Positions 50,501-61,342 of a DNA stretch of 64,000 nt are shown piece after piece. The stretch lies in assembly GCF_003945595.2 (NCBI RefSeq), contig NW_024104440.1, positions 737,449-801,448 of the forward strand, written 5' to 3'. How positions within the stretch are numbered: the first letter of the stretch is position 1; every line of letters begins with the position of its first letter. The notes under the pieces are model-generated. The model was given only the letters and a program-made list of their open reading frames with translations, had not been told where the DNA came from and made no database searches. The DNA comes from Pipra filicauda. Its lineage: Eukaryota; Chordata; Aves; Passeriformes; Pipridae. The position numbers and the translations under genes were made by a program.

Positions 50501-53395
50501 TTTCTTATTATGGACTCTATAAAAGAAAACCTGGTGTAGCTTATATGGTCTCCAGCATCTAATGTTAGATCTGTGATTTCAGAGCTAAAGTTTCTGAAAG
50601 GACTCTCTAAAACTTAGCTTGACTTCAGGTTTGGTATCTTTTGGTGTTTCATATAATAAAAGTTTAGACTTTTTTCCTTTAGCAATTACAGGCACTCTGC
50701 TGTCCTCTTGGGTATGGTTGTCTGTACATGGCATAAGAACAACATTGCAGGACCTAAAAGATTATTTCTAGAGTTACTTGGAATTCGTCTTGGAGTAACT
50801 GAGAAATAATTTAGTTTGTGAACCTTAAAATTAAGGGAATGGCCAGGAGTCCAATCAGAAGCTGCAGATTCTATTCAAAAACCTATTCACAACTAATCTA
50901 TACATAGTAATTCTCATCACAACGTTTTAGCCAATCACAATTTTAAGAAATTTACCTGTAAAATGACCCTATAATTAAGGAAGTTATTTTCATGCAAACC
51001 TAAACTTAAATTAAGTATTAGAGCAGACAGGGCACTGTTCTTTGGAGGCACCAAAATCTAATTTGTACTGAATCCGAAAGGTTCTTGATCAAGATCATGC
51101 ACTAAAAGTCTGTAGAGGGACAGATAAGTCCCAGTTCCAACTTCTGCAGTGTCCCATATTCATGTACCTCTAGGGAATGGACTGTTTCTGAATACTATTT
51201 CAATTGCATATACAGATTTAAAAGAAATGGAATCAGCTTTCAGAATATGAAATTCTTAAACTGGATGGTTAGAAAAACACATTTATTCACCTGGATCTTA
51301 GAAATTGCTCGTAAAATTAAGGTTATTGAATAATCTTATGTAATCTTTTGTCTTTGTTGATAACTGATGTCATAGCTGTTAATCATTTCAAGAATCCATC
51401 TGAATTTGCATTTGTTCTGAGTCTTCTCAGCTCGTGGCCCCTTTCTGTGGCACCAGCTCACCTAAAAGGCTTCTTTTCCAGGTGACCAATGAAAACTTTG
51501 CAGCAGAGTATTTTGATCAGCTGATCTTTCTTGTTTGCTTGTATTCCCTTCAACCCCTCTACTCTTCTTCACACTATTTCTCTTGTGATTTTTGTGGCCT
51601 GTACTTATCTTGCCATTTTCAGTACAATCACTTTTTGCTTTCTGGACATTTTTAACTTTCCATGCAGTACTCTCCTGTGTCTGTAAACTGATACATCATA
51701 AATAAATCAGGCTGTGACGTTAGTATGAATAGGATTTAACTTGAATATAGAGTCAATGTCATTGCAAATGATAAAAAAACCCAATCTGTAATCATATTCT
51801 GAATGCGGATTCTTAAAATGTTGGTAAATGTCAATAAATAAACCAAAGACAGCTTCTATTATATATCTTTGTTATTGATATGTACACACGTATTACTAAA
51901 ATATTTATAGAATGAAATGGGAAAATATATTTACTACTCCTCTTTCATCAAGAAGAAACTATCAATAAAAGAACACACATAAAGAAATGGGGGAAGTGCA
52001 TAAAAATAAAATAACTTGGAGAAATTTTGTCCCTGCTAGATAATTTATTGGGCAGGCCGAGCAGAGCTGTGTCCTGAGGTTGAATCATTCAGAATTTGCC
52101 TATTTAGTGGGAGGGAATTTCTCAATGTGTGCATGGCATGTTCATATATGAGGGGATCAGAACAGGATGGAGAATAAGCTTTTATTTCCCTGCCCCATGA
52201 CTACATTTAACTGGTGACTTCTGTTGTGTGATGTAGAGGAACCTGCTACTCACAGTTCTGACCTGAGCTGTGTGATGAGCACTGAGGCATTTCTCTGTGG
52301 GACACTCCTTGAACTTCAAGGGTTCAGATGGGTCAGAGCCAAGCTCTTGCTGCTCACCAAAGCTCCCTTATGTCATTGAAAACCTCCCGTGGGGGCAGCA
52401 AGAAGGCTGGAAGCAGGAAGTTTACTTGGCATTTTGTAAGGGTAGGTGGTCATTGGGAGTGTTGGGATGGGAATGGATGGGAAAAGGATGATGTTCCTGG
52501 GTGAAATGCAGTGGCTGCACCACAGTTAACACAAGGAAACTGTGCTGCAGTGATTTGAAGACCATGTTTTGCTTTGTGAGTCTTGGAAATAGGTTATGTA
52601 ATGCAGCCAACAGGCAGCTTGGTGTGTTTCTCGTGGAAAGGCCTGTAAGAGAGGAGTCAGTGTCTTACCAAACCTAAACTGAAGTTGTAGAAAGAATTAG
52701 TCTGGAAGGTAGCACATGTATCACAGGACTTGGCTGTTTCTAATTGGCAGAAACAGATTCTTTTATCAGTTCCATAGTTCCTAGTAGGAAATTGTTGCTA
52801 TAAAGCGAGAGCAATGGTAAAAAGTCATTCTGGAATATGTATGTCTTGGGCCAAAATTATTGGGATGCCTTGAAAGGAAGGGAAGCCAACTGACAAAACA
52901 AGTTGTTTGGTAATGAATTCTGAATTCTAGAACATTCCAGGTCGTGCAGTGCAAACCCAGTAAATCCACTATTATTGACACAATGCTCCCAACTAAACCC
53001 ACCTTTGTTGAAAGGTATGACGGCCTTTAGCCTGAGATCTTACCCTTCTTGAAGAAAGATTGCACTCAGAAACAAATAACTAGGTTTTTCTGCTACTGGC
53101 ATTTTCTTTCCTCCTGTATTTTGCAGATTGGAAGATACAGAGGGATAACACAAATGGAGGCAGACAGAACTGAGAGACACCAGGGTGTGAATCAGTGTTG
53201 GTAGCTTAGGAAGCCAGGTGGAGTTGGTAGTGAACAGAGGAATATTTTCCTGATTTTCAGTTCATAAGTTAGTTACCACTACAAAGCATAGTTATCAAAA
53301 AGCATAACTGGCAAAAGAGCTGCTATGCTATGGATTAAAATCAAGAAGGAAGCCTTTCATAGCCTTGATTTTTGTACTTAGCAACGATGAGATGG
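47541..53395. other. AT-rich non-coding DNA, no gene seen
   Basis: Unique AT-rich sequence. A small direct repeat GAGAACATCCC occurs at 49965-49975 and 49979-49989. The frame at 51434-51655 has a splice-acceptor-like TTTTCCAG inside it but no recognisable peptide. No gene is called. Confidence 0.65.
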
Positions 53396-53446
53396 TCACA
53401 GAATAACCCTGTCTGGAAGGCACCTTAGGAGATCATATTTAAGTCC
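53396..53446 (-). mobile_element. CR1 LINE 3'-end fragment
   Basis: On the plus strand TCACAGAATAACCCTG, then CTGGAAGGCACCTTAGGAG, then ATCATATTTAAGTCC follow the reverse complement of the CR1 3' terminus. Similarity ends at about 53446, so only some 50 bp remain. Confidence 0.8.
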
Positions 53447-56400
53447 GTGAGTGTTGATCTATGTTTTTTCCATTGCTCAGTTTTCCCCTCTGTCTAGCAC
53501 GAAAATTTAGTTTCCAAATTTTCTTTGAGACATTACACTCACTGACTCTGTCAGTTGAGGGGGGAAAAAAATTCCCCTGCAAGATGAAGAAGATGCACAC
53601 AGTATGTGCTACATAGTCATCCCCCAGAATTCAGTGTCTCCTAGCCAAATGAGCAAGGCAATGTGCAAGAAACCACACTCAAGCCCTTTCCAGAGAGAAG
53701 TTCAGTGCTGAAGTAAGATGTCTGTGAGTCTGGGGAGATTCTTCTGAGCAGAAATCACCAGCTGAACCAAATACATGTTATCTAAGCAGATTGTCTGTGA
53801 TAAGACATCATGGGGTGACACAGCAAGCTCTAGTTTTGTGTCTTGCACTGATAAAAAGAGGTAAAATTTTTCTCTAGTCCTTGTTGGTGACTGTCTGTCA
53901 GTAGACCAAGGTGGAGCTGTTTGATTTCTTGTGATTTGTTCCTTCCCTAGAAGTCATTGAATGTAGGTAGAGACAGATTCTAATAACATTGACCATGTTA
54001 TTGCCACAGCAATGAGACATCTTGTCTCAACTTGAAAGTTTTTGTTCATCACTGTGGATTTTGTTGTTATACAGGGAACAGCAGATGAATTTACCCCTAC
54101 AGCTAAAGAGAAAACGAGGGCTACTTTTTACATAATCCACTTGCAGATGTTATCTGGAATGTGCTTCAGAATACATTAATATGGCATTTGTAAGCACTCT
54201 TTTAATTGGCAATATGTTTCAAATACCTTTGATGTTTGACCTGGGCAGGAGAGGAAAAGTGATAGCACCATTTGTGGAAGTCACTTTGGAAATTCAGACT
54301 GCAGTCAAACTTTGCACGCCCATAACTTTCAGGCAAAGTGAATAAAAAATGCAGTCCATCACTTTTCTGTGAAGGGCCAAGTGAGGAGAACTGAAAAAGA
54401 AGGATGAATAATAGGATGTGATAGCAATTCAGGTAAATATCACTGCACTGAATGCAGCAAGGTTTGAGATCATGAGAGAAGGATAGAGGAAGTAAGAGGG
54501 GGAGAGAGATGGCTTTGGTGTTTCAGGGAAATCTTGTTTTCTTCCAAGCCCTTTTCAATAAAGAGGTCCACACAGGAGCTGATGGATGTGATGAGTCAAG
54601 TTGTCTTCAAGATAGAGGCAGTTTATTACAAATGGGAAAGGGTGATGATGAGCCAGAGCTGAATGATAGCAGGCACCCCAGACACCCTGCACTGCACACT
54701 GTGGAACCTCACCTGGGAATTCATGCTGAAATTAGCATCTCTTCTAGAAAGATACTCAGTCTTGAGTAAAAAACTTCAAGAAATAGGCCAGTTATATCAA
54801 TCAGAAAGTAGCTGATAGTGTGAATCTCTTCTCAAATCTTTTTTCCAGTTTTGATTTCCAGCCATGGAACTGTGTTTTCTATTGGTTTGCCAGAACATCC
54901 TCTGTGGTCAGAAATACTTATGTTTAGTCTCTTTGTCTTGGTATTTGTGGGCTGTGGAATTAGAATAATTCTGAACAGGGAAACTGGAAGTAGAAAAAAA
55001 AAAAAAAGGACATTTAACCATGAATTTATTTTTTTCTTTTAAAAACCCTTGTGTATCTGAATTTGATGTATTAAGTCCTAAGAGATGAACTTCTGACAGT
55101 AGTTGTCAGTGGGGTATGGCCAACAGAACTAAGCTCTGCTCCTGGGAGAATCTGCAATTTAAAGAAGGAGCTAACACAAATGGTGTTGGAAGCAATGATC
55201 ATCTTTGTGAGGGATAATCTTTCAAAAAATATCCATGAAATCATAAAATTAATCATTAACTCTCCAATGACAGTTGATAATAGCATTACTTTCATTGGGC
55301 AGATTATGAAGATCTGCAAAAAGGAGATTTAATATCTATTATAAAGTTTCTAGGAGGTTAAAGGCTGAATGAAAACCTTTTAATTATTAGAAATAATCTA
55401 GGCAAGCAACACCTCCTCCTCCCCATTTCTAGCACTGCTCAAGTGCCTACACAGTCCTATTCTTTTCTAGACATTATGGACGTATTAGGTAAAGGTACAC
55501 TGCAGAAATAGGAAGCTATATTTAAGGAATCATGGCTCATTTCCTAGCTCTCTGTAGGTTTTCAAAGACAGTATTGCTTATATTTAGTAGCACTTTTACT
55601 GAGAGAAGAGAAATACTTCTTTGAAGAGATGTTGCATTTTCAAATTGTTTTTCAAGCTCATTTTCAGTCTTCAAATAATACAAACCCATGCTAAGAAGCC
55701 ATAGCAGTAAGTGCCCTTGCAAAGCAATAAATGATGTCTGGAAGGGGCCAGAGGCTGAGGCAGGCCAGGGAGTTAATTTGTTATGAAGTTTGTTTCTGCA
55801 TTTAAAGTGGCAATGACCTGACTGAAGGGATTGCACCAATTCCTTTGCTGGTGTGAATTTGCATTGTTGTCCTGAGCATAAAGAGGCAACTGGTATCTGT
55901 GCTCATGGTGGCAGTTTTTCTCTAGGGACACCCTTCAGGGAGGCAGCCCAAATATTATGTAAGATGCCTGTGTCTCTCCAACAGCGAGAACTGCAGGCAG
56001 AAAGCAGGAGATGGTCTAATCATTTGGCTCTGAGTTGGATCACGTGTGACACTGGCATGAACTAGGCAAGAGGTTCCACCTGGTTCATGTAGCTGTGAAA
56101 GCCTGGCTGATGCCTGCACAGACCTTTGAGTGCTGCCCCAGGAAGGGGAAAGAAGGTGATGGAGATGCTTGGGGATGAGAAGACTTGGATTGGCAACGAG
56201 CTGAGGGCCCAAATATGAAGGGGAAAGAAAAACAAGTGAAAATGCTGAGGGCTCTGTGCAGCTGGTGGAGGCACAGGCACAAGCTTGTATTTTGAAGTCA
56301 CGTACAAACAGCACAGTGATGTGTCACTGCAGGCAGATCTGCATTGAGAAAAGACACAGAAATCATTTTTCTAGCCCTTGTTTGGGTTTTTATTTCATGC

Positions 56401-58020
56401 TGCTGAATTTATGTATCCCCTCACTTCAACAATCCACCAAAGGCCATTTTACAAATACTATTCTGAGAAATTCTTTTGGAGAAGTGCCTATTACAATGTT
56501 TTGCCTTATGAAGAATGAGGAAGAAAAGGACTCAAGGCACTTAGAAGTCCTTCAGTATAATCAATAGTGAGCCTATGGATTGCTATAAATATACACACAC
56601 TACCATGGACAAAATATTCTGTCTTGAAACACTAGTATTTGAAGCCTACAAATAAGCTCTACTTAAGATTTCATAGCCTTATTATCATGGCATAGAATAC
56701 TGAAAGGCCCTGATATCTGTATATTTGGTCAGAAATTCACATTTTTGAGCAAATATAAACTGTAGATATCCAGAGCTGGATGTTAGGTGGTTTTGTCCCA
56801 TTAGTCCAAGCAAGGAGCAAGCTGTTAGTAAATACATTAAGTGTATCCAGGATTCACTGATGCAGGAGTGTGAGTTGGAGACCTCTAAAGATTCCTTTGA
56901 ACTTTTTTTTTTGTTTCTGTGTTTCTGAAGTGATGCTATGTGTATCTATAACTGTTGAAGTTTTATTATTACTAAATTATGTCTGCTTGGACACATTCTT
57001 ACAGTAAACCCAGTCATGTAAATCATTGTTTGATGCCAGCTACTTGAGTTTGCTAATGATGTGTTAAAGTTAAATAAAAAGATTCTCTGTCAGAGGCCAT
57101 GAGAATTACAAAGGCTAAGACAAGGAAAGTCCTACTATGAAGAACAGTAACACATATAAGGGTTTTATAAAAACGTGATTTGTGATGTTTATCTCTTCAT
57201 CACAGTTAAGTATGTTAGAATTATTTTGGCTATAGCAACTCTGTACTTGTTATTATCATGGGAAACAGGTCCAGGCTTTGACACAAATCAAACACTATTG
57301 ATATAAAATAATATTATATTCCAGCAATGAAAGTAATGAAATTAACTTGCAGCATTATATCTTGGGGCTGTAGGCTGACAATGGAGCGATTTACCTTTTT
57401 CTCATTGCTGCAGGATAGAAACAATATCAGCTTTACATGGAATAGTTAATACCTAGTATGGAGTGATGCACAAATCCTGTGATGATACTGGTATTCAGGA
57501 ATATTCTCTGGAGTGGGTTTTTGTTACAGGATGATTTTCACGTTGCAATATTTAATCATTTATAGTATATGATTTCTTACACCATTGTTCTTTTCTTTTT
57601 AAGCTATGAAAGATAATTGTATCTCAAAGAAGGGACTTATCTCTCTTTATCTAGTTCTCTTTAGTCTTGAAGCAAAATTATAATGTGGATTTCTGATGGC
57701 TGGTTTCAGGCAATAGATTATTTTAAATCCTAAATAGAGAAAGAGATTTTAATTTCATTGCAAGAGCAGTCAGGATAAATTAGTTGGGAGGGGAAAACCT
57801 CTATAAATGACATTTTTTTCCAAGGGTAATTATCTTTGAGACTGTACAGGATAAGCAAAGACTTATTGACTGAGCAGACTGTTATTGCTCTGGGGGGTTG
57901 TGTCTTTTTTTGTATAAAAATATTTCTAATGTTGGATGTCTGTGAACATCTTTAAGGAAGACATCTATTCCTGTTAACAGAGTAATAACTTCAACTGTCT
58001 TTCACTCTGCTCTGAAATTG
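53447..58020. other. AT-rich non-coding DNA, no gene seen
   Basis: Unique sequence with an A14 run at 54994-55007. Overlapping minus-strand frames at 55955-56314 are unrecognised. A CACGTG box lies near 56042. No transposon or RNA gene was identified. Confidence 0.65.
54994..55007 (+). repeat. Poly-A tract (14 A)
   Basis: An uninterrupted A run. The upstream sequence is not recognised as a retrocopy. Confidence 0.85.
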
Positions 58021-58990
58021 CCCCTGAAGTAGCTCCAGCTTTAATGGACAAAATCCCAAGCAACTCCCTTCGTGCTGCCTGGCTGGGGGAAGCTGTGAGA
58101 GTTGACAGCAAGCGCCCACCACTGCACCCTGCAACTCCTCATCACTCCTCCAAACCCCCACCTGACAGAAAAGCAGCAGAGAATCCTAAGATGACCGTAT
58201 GGACAGTTGTCTGGGTACCATAGAAACTACCACTGCAAGACAGAGCTTTTCCTCCTTAGGCTTTGCTATTCAAATACTGACAATGCAGAGACTTTATAAG
58301 GAGAAATAAAAGTGTATGGTTTTCACGTCACGTGATTGTCCACATGCTGCAGTTTTCATTTCCTTCTTGTGTGGGATCAGCTTTGGGCAATGAGCTGTGA
58401 TGTCCAAAACTTGTGTCTCTCTTATATCTTTCACGTGATGAGAATTCATATCTGAACCTTTTATGGTGTGTCCCTTCCCATCGTTGGTTTTCAGGCAATG
58501 AGATGACTGGACCTTCGTGGCTTTTCTAGCCACGTGAGGCAATGTGAGCTGTCTTGCTGGAAGCCTGTGGTGGCCATGAGCTCTGTGCCTTCCTCTCCTC
58601 TGCTGAGTTGTGGTGGTTTTTGTGTTAGATGGCAGGGAGAAAGTCTCAAAGGGTGTGAAACCAACCCTCAGTTCCTGTCCCAGGGAGTGCCTTTGACAGA
58701 ACTCTCTGTAGGCAGTGGGACCACCACCAAAGACCCTTAGTATCCTTTGGAAAAAAACATGTCTTAGTAGGGGTTCAGGGAAGATGGGAATGGCTCTAGG
58801 CTGCTGAAACACTGGTCGTGCTGCATTGACTGTGGGAAGGATTCTGAGGCCCCACAGCTGCCCACAGAGTGCTCCCACACCTGAGCTGAGAGGGACACAG
58901 TAGAATCCAGGACACACTTCAACATGACAAATAGCTCCCCCAAAAGAAACCACGGGGTTTTCCCTTCAGGCCAGCAAACTCATGATCAGG
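58021..58990. other. GC-richer block with long open frame and three CACGTG boxes
   Basis: The minus strand is open from 58953 to 58294 (219 codons), the longest open run in the window. However, it begins with GTG, and the first ATG in frame lies only some 50 codons before the stop, so no long protein would be made from it directly. The translation, rich in His, Arg and Thr in its middle, matches no family I know. It could be part of a spliced transcript, a decayed repeat such as an LTR, or chance in stop-poor sequence. Three exact CACGTG sites lie at 58329-58334, 58432-58437 and 58531-58536. Confidence 0.45.
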
Positions 58991-59688
58991 TGGGGAAATC
59001 TGTTAGATGAGCCTTTAATTTGCTGGTAGAAAGAACAACCATACAAATGACAGTCTTGCTGTACTTTGCAGTGCCTGTTGGCTGATTTCCCCCGGCTATT
59101 TAAAATAACCTAGTCCGTGTTGGATGAGGGGTCACCAAGGAATGCTTTTTTGCTGCACTTGGTGGCTTCCTAGATGAAATCTTCAGCAGTGGACTTAATA
59201 TGCAGTTGCTATATGAGGATGGTGGGGGGAGATGGACTGATCAACTCGTGAAACATCTCAGATCTTGTTCTTTCAAAGACTTGTAATTTTCACAATGTGC
59301 AGAATTTTTTAAACTGAATATCCTGAGCTAATTTTGAAAGGAAAGTTCTGCCTTTCTAGATTTCCTCCCACATTTCATTTAAATAAGTTATTCTTCACCT
59401 TTTGTTCCAGGCTGCCATGCTCTTTTAAATGCTACTTCAGAAATGACTGCCTTTTACTGATGGATGAAATAATCTCTGTGCAAAGTCTGGAAATTATTTT
59501 CAGTCAGGGAGGTATTTTAAGATGCTTTGAAGTGAGAAATGCAGGATAAGGGGGGACAGGCAGTGTGTGGGACTATGAAGTATGTATTATGTGTTCTTTA
59601 TTGGGCTTCTGATAGTTTGTGCTTTATGGGGTTTTAAGAATGTCACTTACTTTCTTATTATTGTCTTTTTTTCTCGGAAAAGATGTCA

Positions 59689-59711
59689 CATTATTTTGCC
59701 ACAAAATAATG
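59689..59711. repeat. Perfect inverted repeat (10-bp stem, 3-nt loop)
   Basis: CATTATTTTG at 59689-59698 and CAAAATAATG at 59702-59711 are exact reverse complements separated by CCA. Neither arm is followed by a T run that would suggest a Pol III terminator. Confidence 0.85.
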
Positions 59712-61313
59712 AAAGAGGTTGAGTAGAACAAATATGGTCATGGAATCACAAACCTATTTTTTATTAACTCGGTGGGACAGGCGTGGGGTGTTCCCTGTGT
59801 GATCTTCCTTTGAACACACGTTTCCCCAGATAAATCTAACAGATTAAATTAGAGTAATTGGCATGCTATATTAACATCCCTCTCAGATACCAAGGTGCCT
59901 TGCCCTTGTGCTGAATGCTGCTTGTTTGCTTTGAGTCCTCCACGAGACAGACACATAGATGTGAAAAGCATGTTGCTGTTCATGATGCTCAGGCAGCTAC
60001 ATTTTGAAAACAACCCACTGATGCAAACATCTAATTCCCCGGTGATAAGTGTATGTGCTTCCTTTCCCACATTAATCAGCTGGACTCTGGGCCTTACTTT
60101 GGTGTATGATTAATTTTTAATTGCTCACCTGTGTAACACTCCTGTGGCTGTGAAGGGATGGAGGTGCCTGTGCCCAGAGGGGCATTTTCTGCCCTGCAGG
60201 TCGGACTAGATATTCCAACACCTGCACCTGTATCCCAGCTCAGGCTGGGAATGAGAGTTGCCATCTGTTTCTCTCTGCCGTTTAGAAGGCCACGTAGTTT
60301 CAGGACTTACATTAAGAGTGACAGAAACACTGATTTCCTAGCACTGCTCGTTTCTGCTGTGTCTGTTTTGTGACAATCCTGACTTGAGGGCTGCTCACAG
60401 GGGACTGAGGAAAGCGAGACCTACAATTTCTGTGAAGTCACGGGGGTCTCAGTGGGTCTAAGGCACTTATGGCACAGATCTGTGTGTTGCTGTGCTGGGC
60501 AAGTGCCAGCTAAGGTACTGGGGCTGTCATGGGCTTCAGAGGTGGCAATCACAACCCAGGGATTTATACATCCATGATCATGAAAAGTAATTTTGCAGCG
60601 TGTTTCATTTGCGGCTCTTGCACTCTTCACTCCAATGCTGAGTGAAACACGGTGGCTTTGGAACAGTGCAATTCACATGTTCCTGTAAAATCTACACTGT
60701 GCTTGCTCTGATCATGGTGTTTGTTTACTTATCTGGTCCAGACACATGTAAAAGAAGTGCACAAAATTGGTCCCCTTGATAAAGCTGGTGTTCACAAAAT
60801 CTTAATAAAATTAAAATGCAATCTCAGTTTCTCCTTAATGCTCCTGTAACCTGTATGCCTTTAATCATCTGTACTGTTTACTGCCAGTTCAGTTATCAGG
60901 TATAATAAGTGAGTCTAATGCTTTAATGTTTGTTACTGGCCTACTTTTAAAATCCCTTACAGATGCAAGTTGTATATAATTTAAGCAAGAAGTGCTGTGT
61001 GTAATCATCACCACTGTTATCTAGAGGAAGGGAATGCCATTTCCTTTATTTAACCTACCAGCCTGTACCCCCCTGGGTACAATTCTTGGAGTTAAAACCA
61101 ATATTGCTCCTGCTTGTAGGTTGCTGTTGCTCATTAGCTGTGCAAGTATGTCATACTGCTGGGCTCTCCAGTCTTGCTCAAAGTAGTCCTGGTACTAGTG
61201 TCAGCCTTAGAAATATCAGTCATATCAGAAAAATTTGGAGATTTGAATGGTGTGTCAGTGGCACTTTTGCAGTAAAATGGACCAGAAGAATAGCCAGGCC
61301 TTTCTTTCTGTTG

Positions 61314-61342
61314 TGGTTGGTTGGTTGGTTGGTTTGGTTTGG
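61314..61342. repeat. (TTGG)n microsatellite
   Basis: About five TGGT/TTGG units are followed by two TTTGG-type variants. Confidence 0.85.

Noticed and set aside
51434..51655. A terminal exon after the TTTTCCAG at about 51475
   Set aside because: The peptide after the acceptor is not recognisable and turns into a low-complexity hydrophobic and Ser/Tyr-rich string before the stop.
58294..58953. 219-codon open frame on the minus strand as a protein-coding gene
   Set aside because: It starts at GTG, its first in-frame ATG is near the end, no domain is recognisable and no splice sites tie it to other exons.
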